From JAKOQB01 sp036824465 (lineage in GTDB: Bacteria > Pseudomonadota > Gammaproteobacteria > Burkholderiales > Burkholderiaceae_F), in contig DAITAC010000032.1 of NCBI GenBank assembly GCA_036824465.1, forward strand, positions 1-39,113: a DNA stretch of 39,113 bases, written 5' to 3'. Below are positions 16,281 to 23,815 of this stretch, in pieces. Made by a program: the position numbers and the translations under genes. Under the pieces are notes generated by a model that saw nothing but the letters and a program-made list of their open reading frames with translations, was not told where the DNA came from and did not search any database. How positions within the stretch are numbered: position 1 is the stretch's first letter; each line of letters starts with the position of its first letter.

Positions 16281-17597
16281 TTACTTGGCCATCGTGCCCG
16301 GCAGCCAGAGCGCGATCTGCGGAAACGCGATCACCAGGCCGAGCGCGACGATCTGCAGGCCCATGTAGGGCCAGATCGACGAAAAGATATCGCCGAGCGA
16401 GATGCCCGCGGGCGTCACCCCCTTGAGGTAGAACGCGGCGGGGCCGAACGGCGGCGAGATGTAGGAGATCTGCATGTTCATGCAGAACAGCACCCCCATC
16501 CATACCGGGTCGAAGCCCAGCGCGATCACCACCGGTACGAAGATCGGCGCCGTCAGCAGCAGGATACCGATCCAGTCGATGAAGCAGCCCAGCACGATCC
16601 AGATGATCTGGATCAGGATCACGACGCCGAGCGGTCCGACCGGCAACGCGGTCATCACATCCTGGATCAGCTTGGTGCCGCCCGCGAGGGTGTAGACGCC
16701 GATCAATGCCGATGAGCCGAAGAACAGCCAGTACAGCATGACCGTGACCTTGGCTGTGTCCTCGGCTGCGAGACGTAGCTTCATCCACGTGAGCTTGCCG
16801 TTCCACCACATCGCAAGGACCGCGCCGAGCACGCCAACCCCCGCGGCCTCGGTGGGAGTGGCCCAGCCGAAATACAGCGAACCGAGCACGCCGAAAGCGA
16901 CCAGCGCCGGCACGATGAGCTCGTGCAACAGGCCGATCTTCTCCCGCAGCGTGATCGCCAGTTCCGCATCGCTGGCAGCGGGCGCGAAGTCCGGCCGTTG
17001 ATGGCAGCGGATCACGATGTAGGCGATGTACATCGCCGCGAGCATCAGTCCCGGAACGACGCCGGCTGCATAGAGCTGGCCGATCGAAACCCCCGCGGTC
17101 AGGCCGTACATGATGAACACGACGCTCGGTGGAATGAGTGTCGCCAGCCCACCGCCGGCGCAGATGCAACCAAGCGCGAGTTCCTTCTTGTAGCCGCGCG
17201 CCAGCATCGCGGGCAGTGCGACCACACCCATGGTGACGATTTCGGCGCCGATCACGCCCACCATCGTTGCCATCAGCGCGCAGGAAAGAATGACCGCGAC
17301 GGCCAGGCCACCGCGCATCCTTCCGGCCCAGACGTGCGCGGCGCGAAATATCGCTTCCGCGATGCCGGCGCGCTCCAGCACGCAGGCCATGAAGACAAAC
17401 AGCGGCACCGACACCAGCACGTAATTGCCCATCAGCGTGAACACGCGGCTGACCACCAGGGTCAGTCCGGGCCAGCCGAACAGCACGACCGCGAACACCG
17501 CGGCCACGGCCCCAGTGGCAAAGGCGAGCGGCAATCCGGTGAGCAGGATCGCGGCGAATACCGCCACGAACAGCAGACTCAGCAGCTCGATGCTCAC
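16281..17597 (-). CDS. dctM: TRAP transporter large permease DctM (system 1)
   Basis: The 438-residue large membrane subunit of a tripartite ATP-independent periplasmic transporter, which drives import of organic acids with a sodium gradient. It has about 12 hydrophobic segments and the family landmarks PLFVFMACVLERAGIAEA, GCICAGGGLATLIPPSVVFI, GWATPTEAAGVGVLGA and FCMNMQISYISPPFGPAAFY. Start is GTG at 17597, overlapping the dctQ TGA (GTGA), so the two are coupled. The FAD oxidoreductase follows 10 bases after its stop. Confidence 0.94.
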   Translation of the reverse strand: MSIELLSLLFVAVFAAILLTGLPLAFATGAVAAVFAVVLFGWPGLTLVVSRVFTLMGNYVLVSVPLFVFMACVLERAGIAEAIFRAAHVWAGRMRGGLAVAVILSCALMATMVGVIGAEIVTMGVVALPAMLARGYKKELALGCICAGGGLATLIPPSVVFIMYGLTAGVSIGQLYAAGVVPGLMLAAMYIAYIVIRCHQRPDFAPAASDAELAITLREKIGLLHELIVPALVAFGVLGSLYFGWATPTEAAGVGVLGAVLAMWWNGKLTWMKLRLAAEDTAKVTVMLYWLFFGSSALIGVYTLAGGTKLIQDVMTALPVGPLGVVILIQIIWIVLGCFIDWIGILLLTAPIFVPVVIALGFDPVWMGVLFCMNMQISYISPPFGPAAFYLKGVTPAGISLGDIFSSIWPYMGLQIVALGLVIAFPQIALWLPGTMAK

Positions 17598-18160
17598 GAC
17601 GCCTTGCTTTCCCGGCGCGCCACGCCGATGTCGCGCAGCAGGTTGGCAATGCCCTGCAGCAGCAGCAGCAAGGCCGCAATCGGAATGGCGAGCTTGACCG
17701 GCCAGATCGGCGGATTCCAGGGCGTGCCGGTACCTTCACCCTGCTGAAACGACGTCCACCCCATCGTCGTTCCGACCCAGATCAGGGCGCCGACGTAAAT
17801 CAGAAAGAAGATGAAGGTGAACAGATCCAGCGCGGCGCGTGCCCGGGGAGATAACCGCTCGTAGATCAGGTCGATGCGCACATGCCGGCGGTGCGCCAGT
17901 GCGTATCCGCCACCGATCAGATACGCGATGGCGGACAGGTAGATGGTGGTCTCATTGCTCCACAGCGTTCCCTGACCGAACGCACCGCGCGAAACGACCT
18001 CGTAGAGGACCGCCAGCGTGACTGCGAAGATGGCGAGCGCCCAGAAGCGCCCAACCGAGCTGTTGATGCGATCGACAAGGTCGCAATAGCGATCGGCCAG
18101 CGAGTCCCGCGCCGGGGGCAGATCCGTTGCGCCCCCGGCGGCGCGATGCTCGTCGATCAA
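17594..18160 (-). CDS. dctQ: TRAP transporter small permease DctQ (system 1)
   Basis: The small four-helix membrane subunit, which joins DctM to form the permease. The 188-residue product shows FWALAIFAVTLAVLYEVVSR, the NETTIYLSAIAYLIGGGYAL segment, HVRIDLIYERLSPRARA and a final PIAALLLLLQGIANLL helix, all typical of DctQ. I chose TTG at 18160 because it overlaps the dctP stop as TTGA and matches the coupled pattern of this operon. The open frame extends 26 residues further upstream, but that part reads through the end of dctP. Confidence 0.88.
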   Translation of the reverse strand: MIDEHRAAGGATDLPPARDSLADRYCDLVDRINSSVGRFWALAIFAVTLAVLYEVVSRGAFGQGTLWSNETTIYLSAIAYLIGGGYALAHRRHVRIDLIYERLSPRARAALDLFTFIFFLIYVGALIWVGTTMGWTSFQQGEGTGTPWNPPIWPVKLAIPIAALLLLLQGIANLLRDIGVARRESKAS

Positions 18161-19194
18161 GCGATCACCTTGAGGTCCTTGAGCCAGGCCAGTTGCGAGT
18201 CGTACGCGGCCTTGGCCAGCGGCGTCTTCTTCGACCATTCTTCCCAGGTGCGCTGCGCCAGAGGACGGATCTTCGCCATCTCAGCCTCGGGCCACGCGGC
18301 GGTGTTGACCCCCTTCGCGGCGAGTTCCTTGGACACGCGCACGTCGTCGACCGCAACGCGCTGCACCTGGTCCCAGGTCCATTCACGCACCGCCGAGGTG
18401 AGCAGCGCCTTCAGGTCGTCGGGCAGCTTCTTCCACGCGTCCATGTTGACCGCGAAATCCTGCATCGGCATCGAATGGAACAGCTTGGTCGGATTCTTTG
18501 CGATGGCGTGAAAGCCCATGCGCTCGTTCATCGAGACCGTCGCCCAGTCGGCGGCGTCCACCACGCCCTTATCGAGTGCGGAATACACCTCGCCGCCGGG
18601 CAGCACGACGATCGAGGCGCCAAGCTTGGTGAGAATCTCTGCCGTCATGCCCTGCGGCGAACGGAATTTCACGCCCTTGAAGTCTTCCATCTTGTCGATC
18701 GCTTTCTTCGACACGATGGACTCCACGCCCCACCAACTCGCACCGACCGGATAGATGTTGTACTTGGCATAAGCCTCGCGCAGCATCTGCAGGCCGCCCC
18801 GGTGGTAGAACCACGCTTCCGCCTGCCACGGATGCTGGTAGCCGAACACGAAATCGCTGAGGACGGCCAGGCCGGCATCCTTGCCGGTCCAGTAGCCGGG
18901 CCACGACGACTGCGCCTGCAACACGCCCGAGCTGACCGCGTCCAGCGTTTCGAACGCGCCGGTCACCGCACCGGCGGCAAACGGCTGGATCACCAGGCGA
19001 CCGTTCGACGCGGCCTTGACCCGGTCGCAGAAGTCAGAGAAGCACTTATGCGTGAGTTCCGCCGCACTCCACAGCGTCTGGCAGCGCCAGGTGGTCACCT
19101 GCTGGGAATGCACGATCGCGGGCGCAGCGGCGATCGCTCCACCCACGCCTGCGAGCGCAGCCGATTTCAGGAGACTTCTTCTCGACGTCGACAT
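18157..19194 (-). CDS. dctP: TRAP transporter substrate-binding protein DctP (system 1)
   Basis: A 345-residue periplasmic binding protein that captures the substrate. The N-terminus STSRRSLLKSAALAGVGG is a Tat-like signal (twin arginine, then a hydrophobic stretch), with likely cleavage near IVHSQQ. The mature part has the binding-pocket arginine region GVKFRSPQGMTAEIL and the VVDAADWATVSMNERMGFH stretch of the family. W/F-rich segments such as GASWWGVES and AWFYHRGG line the cleft. Start ATG has GGAGGAG upstream. Transcription probably begins at the TTGACA/TAGTAT promoter about 100 bases upstream. Confidence 0.93.
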   Translation of the reverse strand: MSTSRRSLLKSAALAGVGGAIAAAPAIVHSQQVTTWRCQTLWSAAELTHKCFSDFCDRVKAASNGRLVIQPFAAGAVTGAFETLDAVSSGVLQAQSSWPGYWTGKDAGLAVLSDFVFGYQHPWQAEAWFYHRGGLQMLREAYAKYNIYPVGASWWGVESIVSKKAIDKMEDFKGVKFRSPQGMTAEILTKLGASIVVLPGGEVYSALDKGVVDAADWATVSMNERMGFHAIAKNPTKLFHSMPMQDFAVNMDAWKKLPDDLKALLTSAVREWTWDQVQRVAVDDVRVSKELAAKGVNTAAWPEAEMAKIRPLAQRTWEEWSKKTPLAKAAYDSQLAWLKDLKVIA

Positions 19195-19275
19195 GATTGC
19201 ACTCCTCCGTGTAGCGCTGGAATCGGCGTTGGCTGGTTGCCGCTGCGCTCCGGGACGCCGTGCCGCGGCCGCGCC

Positions 19276-19320
19276 TGATATACCTCAAACATACTACGCG
19301 TCGGTTTTCCGCACTGTCAA
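19276..19320 (-). promoter_or_regulatory. Promoter and operator A of the first TRAP operon
   Basis: On the minus strand, TTGACA (19320-19315), an 18-base spacer and TAGTAT (19296-19291) form a good sigma70 promoter. The -10 box merges into AGTATG-TTTGAGG-TATATC, an imperfect inverted repeat of the RRTATG half-site that recurs at five other sites in the island. A repressor bound here would cover the -10 box and start point. It is one of two sites in the 371-bp divergent region 19195-19565; otherwise I see nothing there. Confidence 0.65.
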
Positions 19321-19509
19321 CGCACAGTCGCCGACCTGCGGCGGTGCAATGCGGCAGGCCGATTGCAGGACATCTGCGTGAAGTTGGCGCGCGCAAGTTC
19401 TGCGGGCATTCCGTCCGGCCGTCAATGCTGCGGCTGCTCTGGTCTCATGGTCCGACGCGCACACACCGCCGCATGTTGTTTCATGGGCAGGGAGGCGGGC
19501 CGACGGCTA

Positions 19510-19528
19510 AACATATTCATGATATGTT
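19510..19528 (+). promoter_or_regulatory. Operator B upstream of the first PhyH gene
   Basis: A perfect 7-bp dyad with a 5-base spacer: AACATAT-TCATG-ATATGTT. It lies 37 bases before the phyH start and contains the TGATATGTTA version of the shared half-site. The -35 region is weak (CCGACG nearby), so the exact promoter is uncertain. Confidence 0.55.
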
Positions 19529-19565
19529 AGCCATCAGCAGACGCACCGCGCGGAGGAAACACACC

Positions 19566-20399
19566 ATGCCCAAGCTGCTGAGCCAGGCCGCCATCGACGC
19601 CTACCGTCGCGACGGCTACTACTTCCCGATCCGAGTCATGTCCGCCGAGGACGCGCATCGATATCGCGTTGCGCTCGAAACGCACGAGGCGAAGAAGGGC
19701 GAACCGCTGCAGGGAAACTGGCGGCACAAGTCGCATCTGCTCTTCACCTGGGCCGACGAACTGGTGCATCACCCCAGGATTCTCGATGCGGTCGAAGATG
19801 TCATCGGCCCGGACATCCTGTGCTGGACGACGAATTTCTTCATCAAGGAGGCGATGAGCCCCGGTTTCGTTTCCTGGCACCAGGACTCCACGTACTGGGG
19901 CCTGGACCCGGACGACGTCATCACGGCGTGGATCGCGTTCACCGACGTGACGCCGGAAAACGGCTACATGCAGGTCATCCCCGGCAGTCACAAGATCGAC
20001 CAACTGCCGCACGTGGATACTTTCCACAAGGACAACCTGCTGTCGCGCGGCCAGGAAATCGCGGTCGAGGTCGACAGGTCGAAAGCCGTGGGGCTTGCGC
20101 TCAAGCCCGGCGAGATATCGCTGCACCACATCAAGCTGGTGCATGGCTCCGACGCCAATCGCACCAGCGACCGCCGTATCGGGCTGGCGATCCGCTACAT
20201 CCCGACTTACGTGCGGCAGACCAAGGTGCGCGATGCGGCGATGCTCGTGCGCGGCACAGACAAGTACCATCATTTCGACTACGAGCCGCGACCGAAGGCC
20301 GACCTCGATGAGGGCGCGCTTGCCGCCCACGCGGACTCGATCTCGCGCCAGGTGAAGGCGCTTTACCAGGGCACCGAAAAGACCGCGTTCCGCGCCTGA
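19566..20399 (+). CDS. Phytanoyl-CoA dioxygenase-family 2OG/Fe(II) oxygenase (PhyH 1)
   Basis: A 277-residue cytoplasmic non-haem iron dioxygenase. Iron ligands are H105 and D107 in WHQDSTYWG, and H193 in LVHGSDANRTSDRR; an arginine in SDRR (203/204) would bind 2-oxoglutarate. GYMQVIPGSH is the usual strand before the second half. The family hydroxylates many small acids, so the substrate cannot be read off. ATG at 19566 has GGAGG at good spacing. It starts the plus-strand unit with the first PanB-like gene (33 bases later) and the iron-sulfur protein. Operator B precedes it. The need for O2 shows that the pathway includes an aerobic step. Confidence 0.9.
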   Translation: MPKLLSQAAIDAYRRDGYYFPIRVMSAEDAHRYRVALETHEAKKGEPLQGNWRHKSHLLFTWADELVHHPRILDAVEDVIGPDILCWTTNFFIKEAMSPGFVSWHQDSTYWGLDPDDVITAWIAFTDVTPENGYMQVIPGSHKIDQLPHVDTFHKDNLLSRGQEIAVEVDRSKAVGLALKPGEISLHHIKLVHGSDANRTSDRRIGLAIRYIPTYVRQTKVRDAAMLVRGTDKYHHFDYEPRPKADLDEGALAAHADSISRQVKALYQGTEKTAFRA

Positions 20400-20432
20400 G
20401 CCGGGCACTGAAATCCGGAAGGAAACCGATCG

Positions 20433-21296
20433 ATGGCTGAAGAACGCAAGAAGCTGACCGTTCCGGACCTCGCCATGCGCAAGAAGGCGGGCGAGAAGGT
20501 GGTGATGGCCTCGATTCCGGACTATCCGTCGGCGGTCTGGGCCGAGCGCGCGGGCATCGACATCGCTGCCGTCGGCGACAGCCTCGGCATGGTCAGCTAC
20601 GGCTTCCCGAACACCTTGCCGGTGACGATCGACATGATGATCGCGCACGCGCAGGCGGTGCGTCGCGGTGCGCCCAACTGCATGATCATGGTTTCGATGA
20701 CGTACGGCAGCTACGCCACGCCCGAGCTCGGCGTGGCGAACGCGGTGCGCCTGATGAAGGAGGGCGGGGCGGACGTCGTGAAGATGCAGGGCGGCAAGGA
20801 AAAGGCGCACGTGATCCGGGCGATCGCCGACGCCGGCGTGCCCGTGATGAGCCATGTGGGCATGTGCCCGCACTTCGTGCACCAATACGGCGGGTTCAAG
20901 CTGCAGGGCCGCACCGCGGCGGAGGCGATGCGCATCGTCGAGGACGGCATTGCCATCGAAGCGGCCGGCGCGGTCGGCTTCGAGATCGAGGCAGTACCGG
21001 CGCCGGTCGCCAAGGCGGTTGACGACGCGGTCAAGGTCTTCACCTTCGGGATCGGGGCCGGAAGTGCAAGTTGTGGCCAGTTGCTGCTTGCATTTGACCT
21101 GCTCGGCGTCTTCGACCAGTTCAAGCCGAAGTTCACCAAGCGCTACGCGCAGATTGCCGAAGTCGCGGTCGACGCCTTGAGCCGGTTTGCGGCGGAGGTG
21201 CGCGAGGGCAAGTTCCCGGATGCCGAACATTCCTACGGCATGAAACCGGAGGAGCAGGAACAGTTCGCGAAGCTGCTCGCGCAACGCGGGCGCTGA
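20433..21296 (+). CDS. PanB-like protein 1 (ketopantoate hydroxymethyltransferase fold, altered metal site)
   Basis: The 287-residue product aligns along its whole length with PanB, which adds a hydroxymethyl group from methylene-THF to 2-oxoisovalerate. Kept: the first metal Asp (D49 in VGDSLGM), K117, H141, GGFKLQGR and the base E186 in EIEAVP. Changed: the second metal Asp (E. coli D84) is S88, the Glu of VKIEGG (E114) is Q119, and the TDGQ motif is SCGQ. The metal site should differ, so normal PanB chemistry is doubtful. It lies between PhyH 1 and an iron-sulfur protein. It probably acts in the island's one-carbon chemistry, perhaps on another keto acid or in the reverse direction (inference). 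Confidence 0.85.
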   Translation: MAEERKKLTVPDLAMRKKAGEKVVMASIPDYPSAVWAERAGIDIAAVGDSLGMVSYGFPNTLPVTIDMMIAHAQAVRRGAPNCMIMVSMTYGSYATPELGVANAVRLMKEGGADVVKMQGGKEKAHVIRAIADAGVPVMSHVGMCPHFVHQYGGFKLQGRTAAEAMRIVEDGIAIEAAGAVGFEIEAVPAPVAKAVDDAVKVFTFGIGAGSASCGQLLLAFDLLGVFDQFKPKFTKRYAQIAEVAVDALSRFAAEVREGKFPDAEHSYGMKPEEQEQFAKLLAQRGR

Positions 21297-21333
21297 AGGA
21301 CCACCGGGCAGATTCGCGCCGGCGACGGCCACC

Positions 21334-22062
21334 ATGAGCGGACAGAGCACGGGTCATCCCGACGCGCCGCGCGCCACCCTCGAGCGGATATTGGCGCGGC
21401 ACGGGCTGCGTGTACGGGGCGGCTGGATTCCTACCGCGCTCGATTCGCTGCCATCGCTGCCGGACGGCCAGACGGCCGCAGTGGTGTGGATGGTGGGACA
21501 GGTTGGCTCGGAGTGCTGGAGTGCTTTCGCAGCGTCGCCGTTCTTCAGCGACGGACAGGCTGACCCTCTGGATCGTTGGAGCAAGTCGATCGGCAAACCG
21601 TTGGCGGAGCAGTTCGGCGGGGTCGCAGTGTTTCCGGCCGATGGCCCGCCGTATTTCCCGTTTCAACAGTGGGCAGCGCGCGCCGAGCCGCTGCGGATCA
21701 GCCCGCTGTTGCTCCAGATTCACCCGGAGTACGGGCTTTGGCATGCCTACCGGTTTGCGCTGGCCCTGCCCGGCCTGGTGGCCGAGGATGCAGGTGAGAT
21801 CAAACGCGGCCCACGGCCGACAGTGGTCGACCTGTGCGCGCGCTGCGAGGGCCGACCCTGCCTGCGAGCCTGTCCGGTTCAGGCATTTGATGGAAGCGGC
21901 TACAGCGTGGAACGATGCGCGGCGCACCTGCATCGACCCGAGGGATCGGCCTGTCTGCAGGCCGGTTGCCTCGCCCGTCTGGCGTGCCCGGTCGGAACGG
22001 AGTACCGCTATGCAGCCGAGCATGCCGCGTTCCACATGACCTCGTTCGCCAACCGGCATTGA
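21334..22062 (+). CDS. Ferredoxin-like 4Fe-4S protein
   Basis: A 242-residue protein without an assigned name. The N-terminal 165 residues are not recognised. The C-terminal part has a cysteine cluster: CARCEGRPCLRACPVQAF, then VERCAAHLHRP, then SACLQAGCLARLACPVG. CxxCxxxxCxxxCPV followed by further cysteines suggests one or two [4Fe-4S] clusters, somewhat like the ferredoxin end of QueG or reductive dehalogenases. It could deliver electrons to the RACo protein or to a cobalamin centre, but this is inference. ATG at 21334, 37 bases after the first PanB-like gene. Confidence 0.7.
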   Translation: MSGQSTGHPDAPRATLERILARHGLRVRGGWIPTALDSLPSLPDGQTAAVVWMVGQVGSECWSAFAASPFFSDGQADPLDRWSKSIGKPLAEQFGGVAVFPADGPPYFPFQQWAARAEPLRISPLLLQIHPEYGLWHAYRFALALPGLVAEDAGEIKRGPRPTVVDLCARCEGRPCLRACPVQAFDGSGYSVERCAAHLHRPEGSACLQAGCLARLACPVGTEYRYAAEHAAFHMTSFANRH

Positions 22063-22148
22063 CTCGATCGGCGCAGTGATCGTCTGCAATGCTCGGGCGC
22101 CGGTCGGGCGCGCCGCCGCGCTGCCGCTGGCGTTGCCGGCCCGGCCTC

Positions 22149-22169
22149 TGATATCTTGTCAACATACCA
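22149..22169 (-). promoter_or_regulatory. Operator C upstream of the second PanB-like gene
   Basis: TGATAT-N9-ATACCA, read on the minus strand as GGTATG-TTGACAA-GATATC, is the same imperfect dyad as sites A, D and F. It lies 48 bases before the start of the panB-like 2/gntR/methyltransferase unit. Matching -35 and -10 boxes are not obvious. Confidence 0.5.
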
Positions 22170-22217
22170 GTGGTCGACAACTGGTTTGTCGAGGTCCGTA
22201 CTGCGGGGAGGGTGTCC

Positions 22218-23087
22218 ATGGGCCAGAACGAACGCAAGAAGCGCAGCATCGTCGAGATACGCGAGTCGAAGAAGACCGGCGAAAAGATGGTCTACACGTC
22301 GGTCCTCGACTACACGTCCGCCAAATGGGCGGAGGCCGCGGGGGTCGATGTCTGCGTTGTCGGCGACAGCCTGGCCATGACCGCTCACGGTCATCCCAAC
22401 ACCATCCCGGCGACGATGGACATGATGATCCTGCATTCCCAGGCGGTGCGGCGCGGCGCTCCCAATACGTTCGTGCTGGGCTGCATGCCCTACCAGAGCT
22501 ATCACACCGTCGAGCGTGCGCTGGGCAATGCCACGCGCTTCATGCAGGAGGCGCTGTGCGATGCCGTCAAACCGCAGGGCGGCAGGAGTCAGGCGCACAT
22601 CCTGAAGGCGCTGGTGGATGCCGGCATTCCCACCGCCTCGCACATCGGGCTGACCCCGCACACCGTCGCCAACTTCGGCGGATTCAAGATCCAGGGCAAG
22701 ACGGCGGAGGCGGCGATGAAGATCCTCGAGGATGCGCTGGCCATCCAGGATGCGGGCTGTTTCATGCTGGAGTTCGAGGCCGTGCCGGCGAAGATCGCCG
22801 CGGCGATCTCGGCGCAACTGGAGATTCCGACCATCGGGATCGGCGCCGGGGTCGGCACCGATGGACAGATCCTGCTGTCCTATGACCTGCTCGGCGTGTT
22901 CACTGATTTCAAGCCCAAGTTCACGAAGCGCTTCGCCAATCTGACCGAGGTCGCCGTCAACGGCCTCAGGCAGTACGTGGCGGAAGTCAAGGCTGGCGCT
23001 TTCCCCGACGACGACCACAGCTATGGCGTCGATGAGAAGGAGTACGAGCGCTTCCTCGGCATGATCGAAAAAAGGAAACACGCGTGA
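22218..23087 (+). CDS. PanB-like protein 2 (altered metal site)
   Basis: A 289-residue second PanB homologue, clearly diverged from the first. Kept: D50 (VVGDSLAM), K118, H142 (SHIGLTPH), GGFKIQGK, E187 (EFEAVP) and the TDGQ motif. Changed: the second metal Asp is C89 (VLGCMPYQSY) and the Glu of VKIEGG is Q120 (VKPQGG). Both proteins have lost the same two acidic residues while keeping the base, which suggests a shared new function and perhaps a mixed oligomer. ATG at 22218 is preceded by GGGGAGGG. Its stop overlaps the gntR GTG. Confidence 0.86.
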   Translation: MGQNERKKRSIVEIRESKKTGEKMVYTSVLDYTSAKWAEAAGVDVCVVGDSLAMTAHGHPNTIPATMDMMILHSQAVRRGAPNTFVLGCMPYQSYHTVERALGNATRFMQEALCDAVKPQGGRSQAHILKALVDAGIPTASHIGLTPHTVANFGGFKIQGKTAEAAMKILEDALAIQDAGCFMLEFEAVPAKIAAAISAQLEIPTIGIGAGVGTDGQILLSYDLLGVFTDFKPKFTKRFANLTEVAVNGLRQYVAEVKAGAFPDDDHSYGVDEKEYERFLGMIEKRKHA

Positions 23088-23803
23088 AAGCCACCCGTCG
23101 CCGCGCCGCGGTTGCGTCAGCGCTACGCACGAAGGTCGCACGGCGCAAGCCTGCAGACGCTGATCAAACCCTGACCGACCGCGCCTACGACGCCCTCGAG
23201 GAAATGATCGTCACGCTGAAACTGGCGCCGGGCAGCGCGGTTTCCGAGGCCGAGTTGTCGCAACGACTCGGCATCGGCCGCACGCCGATCCGCGAGGCGT
23301 TGCAGCGGCTGGCCCGAGAACTGCTGGTTCAGATCCTGCCCCGCCGCGGCGTCATCGTGTCGGACATCAACGTCAAGACGCAGTTGCGCCTGCTTGAAGT
23401 GCGACGCGAGGTTGAACGCCTCGTTGCGCGCAGCGCGGCGCGGCGGGCGCTGCCCGAAGAACGCGAGCATTTCGCCGCGCTGGCCGCCATGTTCGAGCGC
23501 GCCGCCAAGGCCAACGACGATGTGGCGTTCATGCGCACGGATCACGAATTCAATGAATTGTGCGTGCTGGCCGCGCGCAACGACTTTGCGGCAGCGACGA
23601 TGCGGCTGATCCAGCCGCTGTCGCGGCGCTTCTGGTATGTCCATTACAAGCAGGCCGCTGACATGCCGGAAGCGGCCAAACTGCACGCGGCGATCGCGCG
23701 CGCGGTTGCCGCGGGCAAGGAAGAGCAAGCCGCTCAGGCCACTGACGCACTACTCGACAACATCGAGGCGTTTACCCGCGCCACGGTCGGTGCTGACCTC
23801 TGA
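23084..23803 (+). CDS. GntR-family regulator, FCD (FadR-like) subfamily
   Basis: A 239-residue transcription factor. Residues about 28-95 form the GntR winged helix (LTDRAYDALEEMIVTLKLAP, SQRLGIGRTPIREALQRLAR). The C-terminal FCD ligand domain has the metal-binding pattern beginning with DHEFNELCVLAARN and later histidines in WYVHYKQ and KLHAAIARA. FCD regulators usually sense small carboxylic acids and repress catabolic operons. The GTG start overlaps the PanB-like 2 stop (GTGA). It is the only regulator in the island and the best candidate to bind the six RRTATG sites, including the one before its own unit. The fused methyltransferase gene follows 12 bases later. Confidence 0.92.
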   Translation: MKATRRRAAVASALRTKVARRKPADADQTLTDRAYDALEEMIVTLKLAPGSAVSEAELSQRLGIGRTPIREALQRLARELLVQILPRRGVIVSDINVKTQLRLLEVRREVERLVARSAARRALPEEREHFAALAAMFERAAKANDDVAFMRTDHEFNELCVLAARNDFAAATMRLIQPLSRRFWYVHYKQAADMPEAAKLHAAIARAVAAGKEEQAAQATDALLDNIEAFTRATVGADL

Positions 23804-23815
23804 GGAGGAGCGAAC

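Noticed and set aside
19527..21350. A very long open frame on the minus strand opposite PhyH 1 and PanB-like 1
   Set aside because: It mirrors the codon pattern of the two well-supported plus-strand genes, has low-complexity Arg/His/Ala-rich composition and no recognisable domain.
20433..23087. Annotation of the two PanB-like genes as pantothenate biosynthesis
   Set aside because: No panC/panD/panE nearby, two metal-site residues changed in both, and the genes sit in a one-carbon catabolic regulon.
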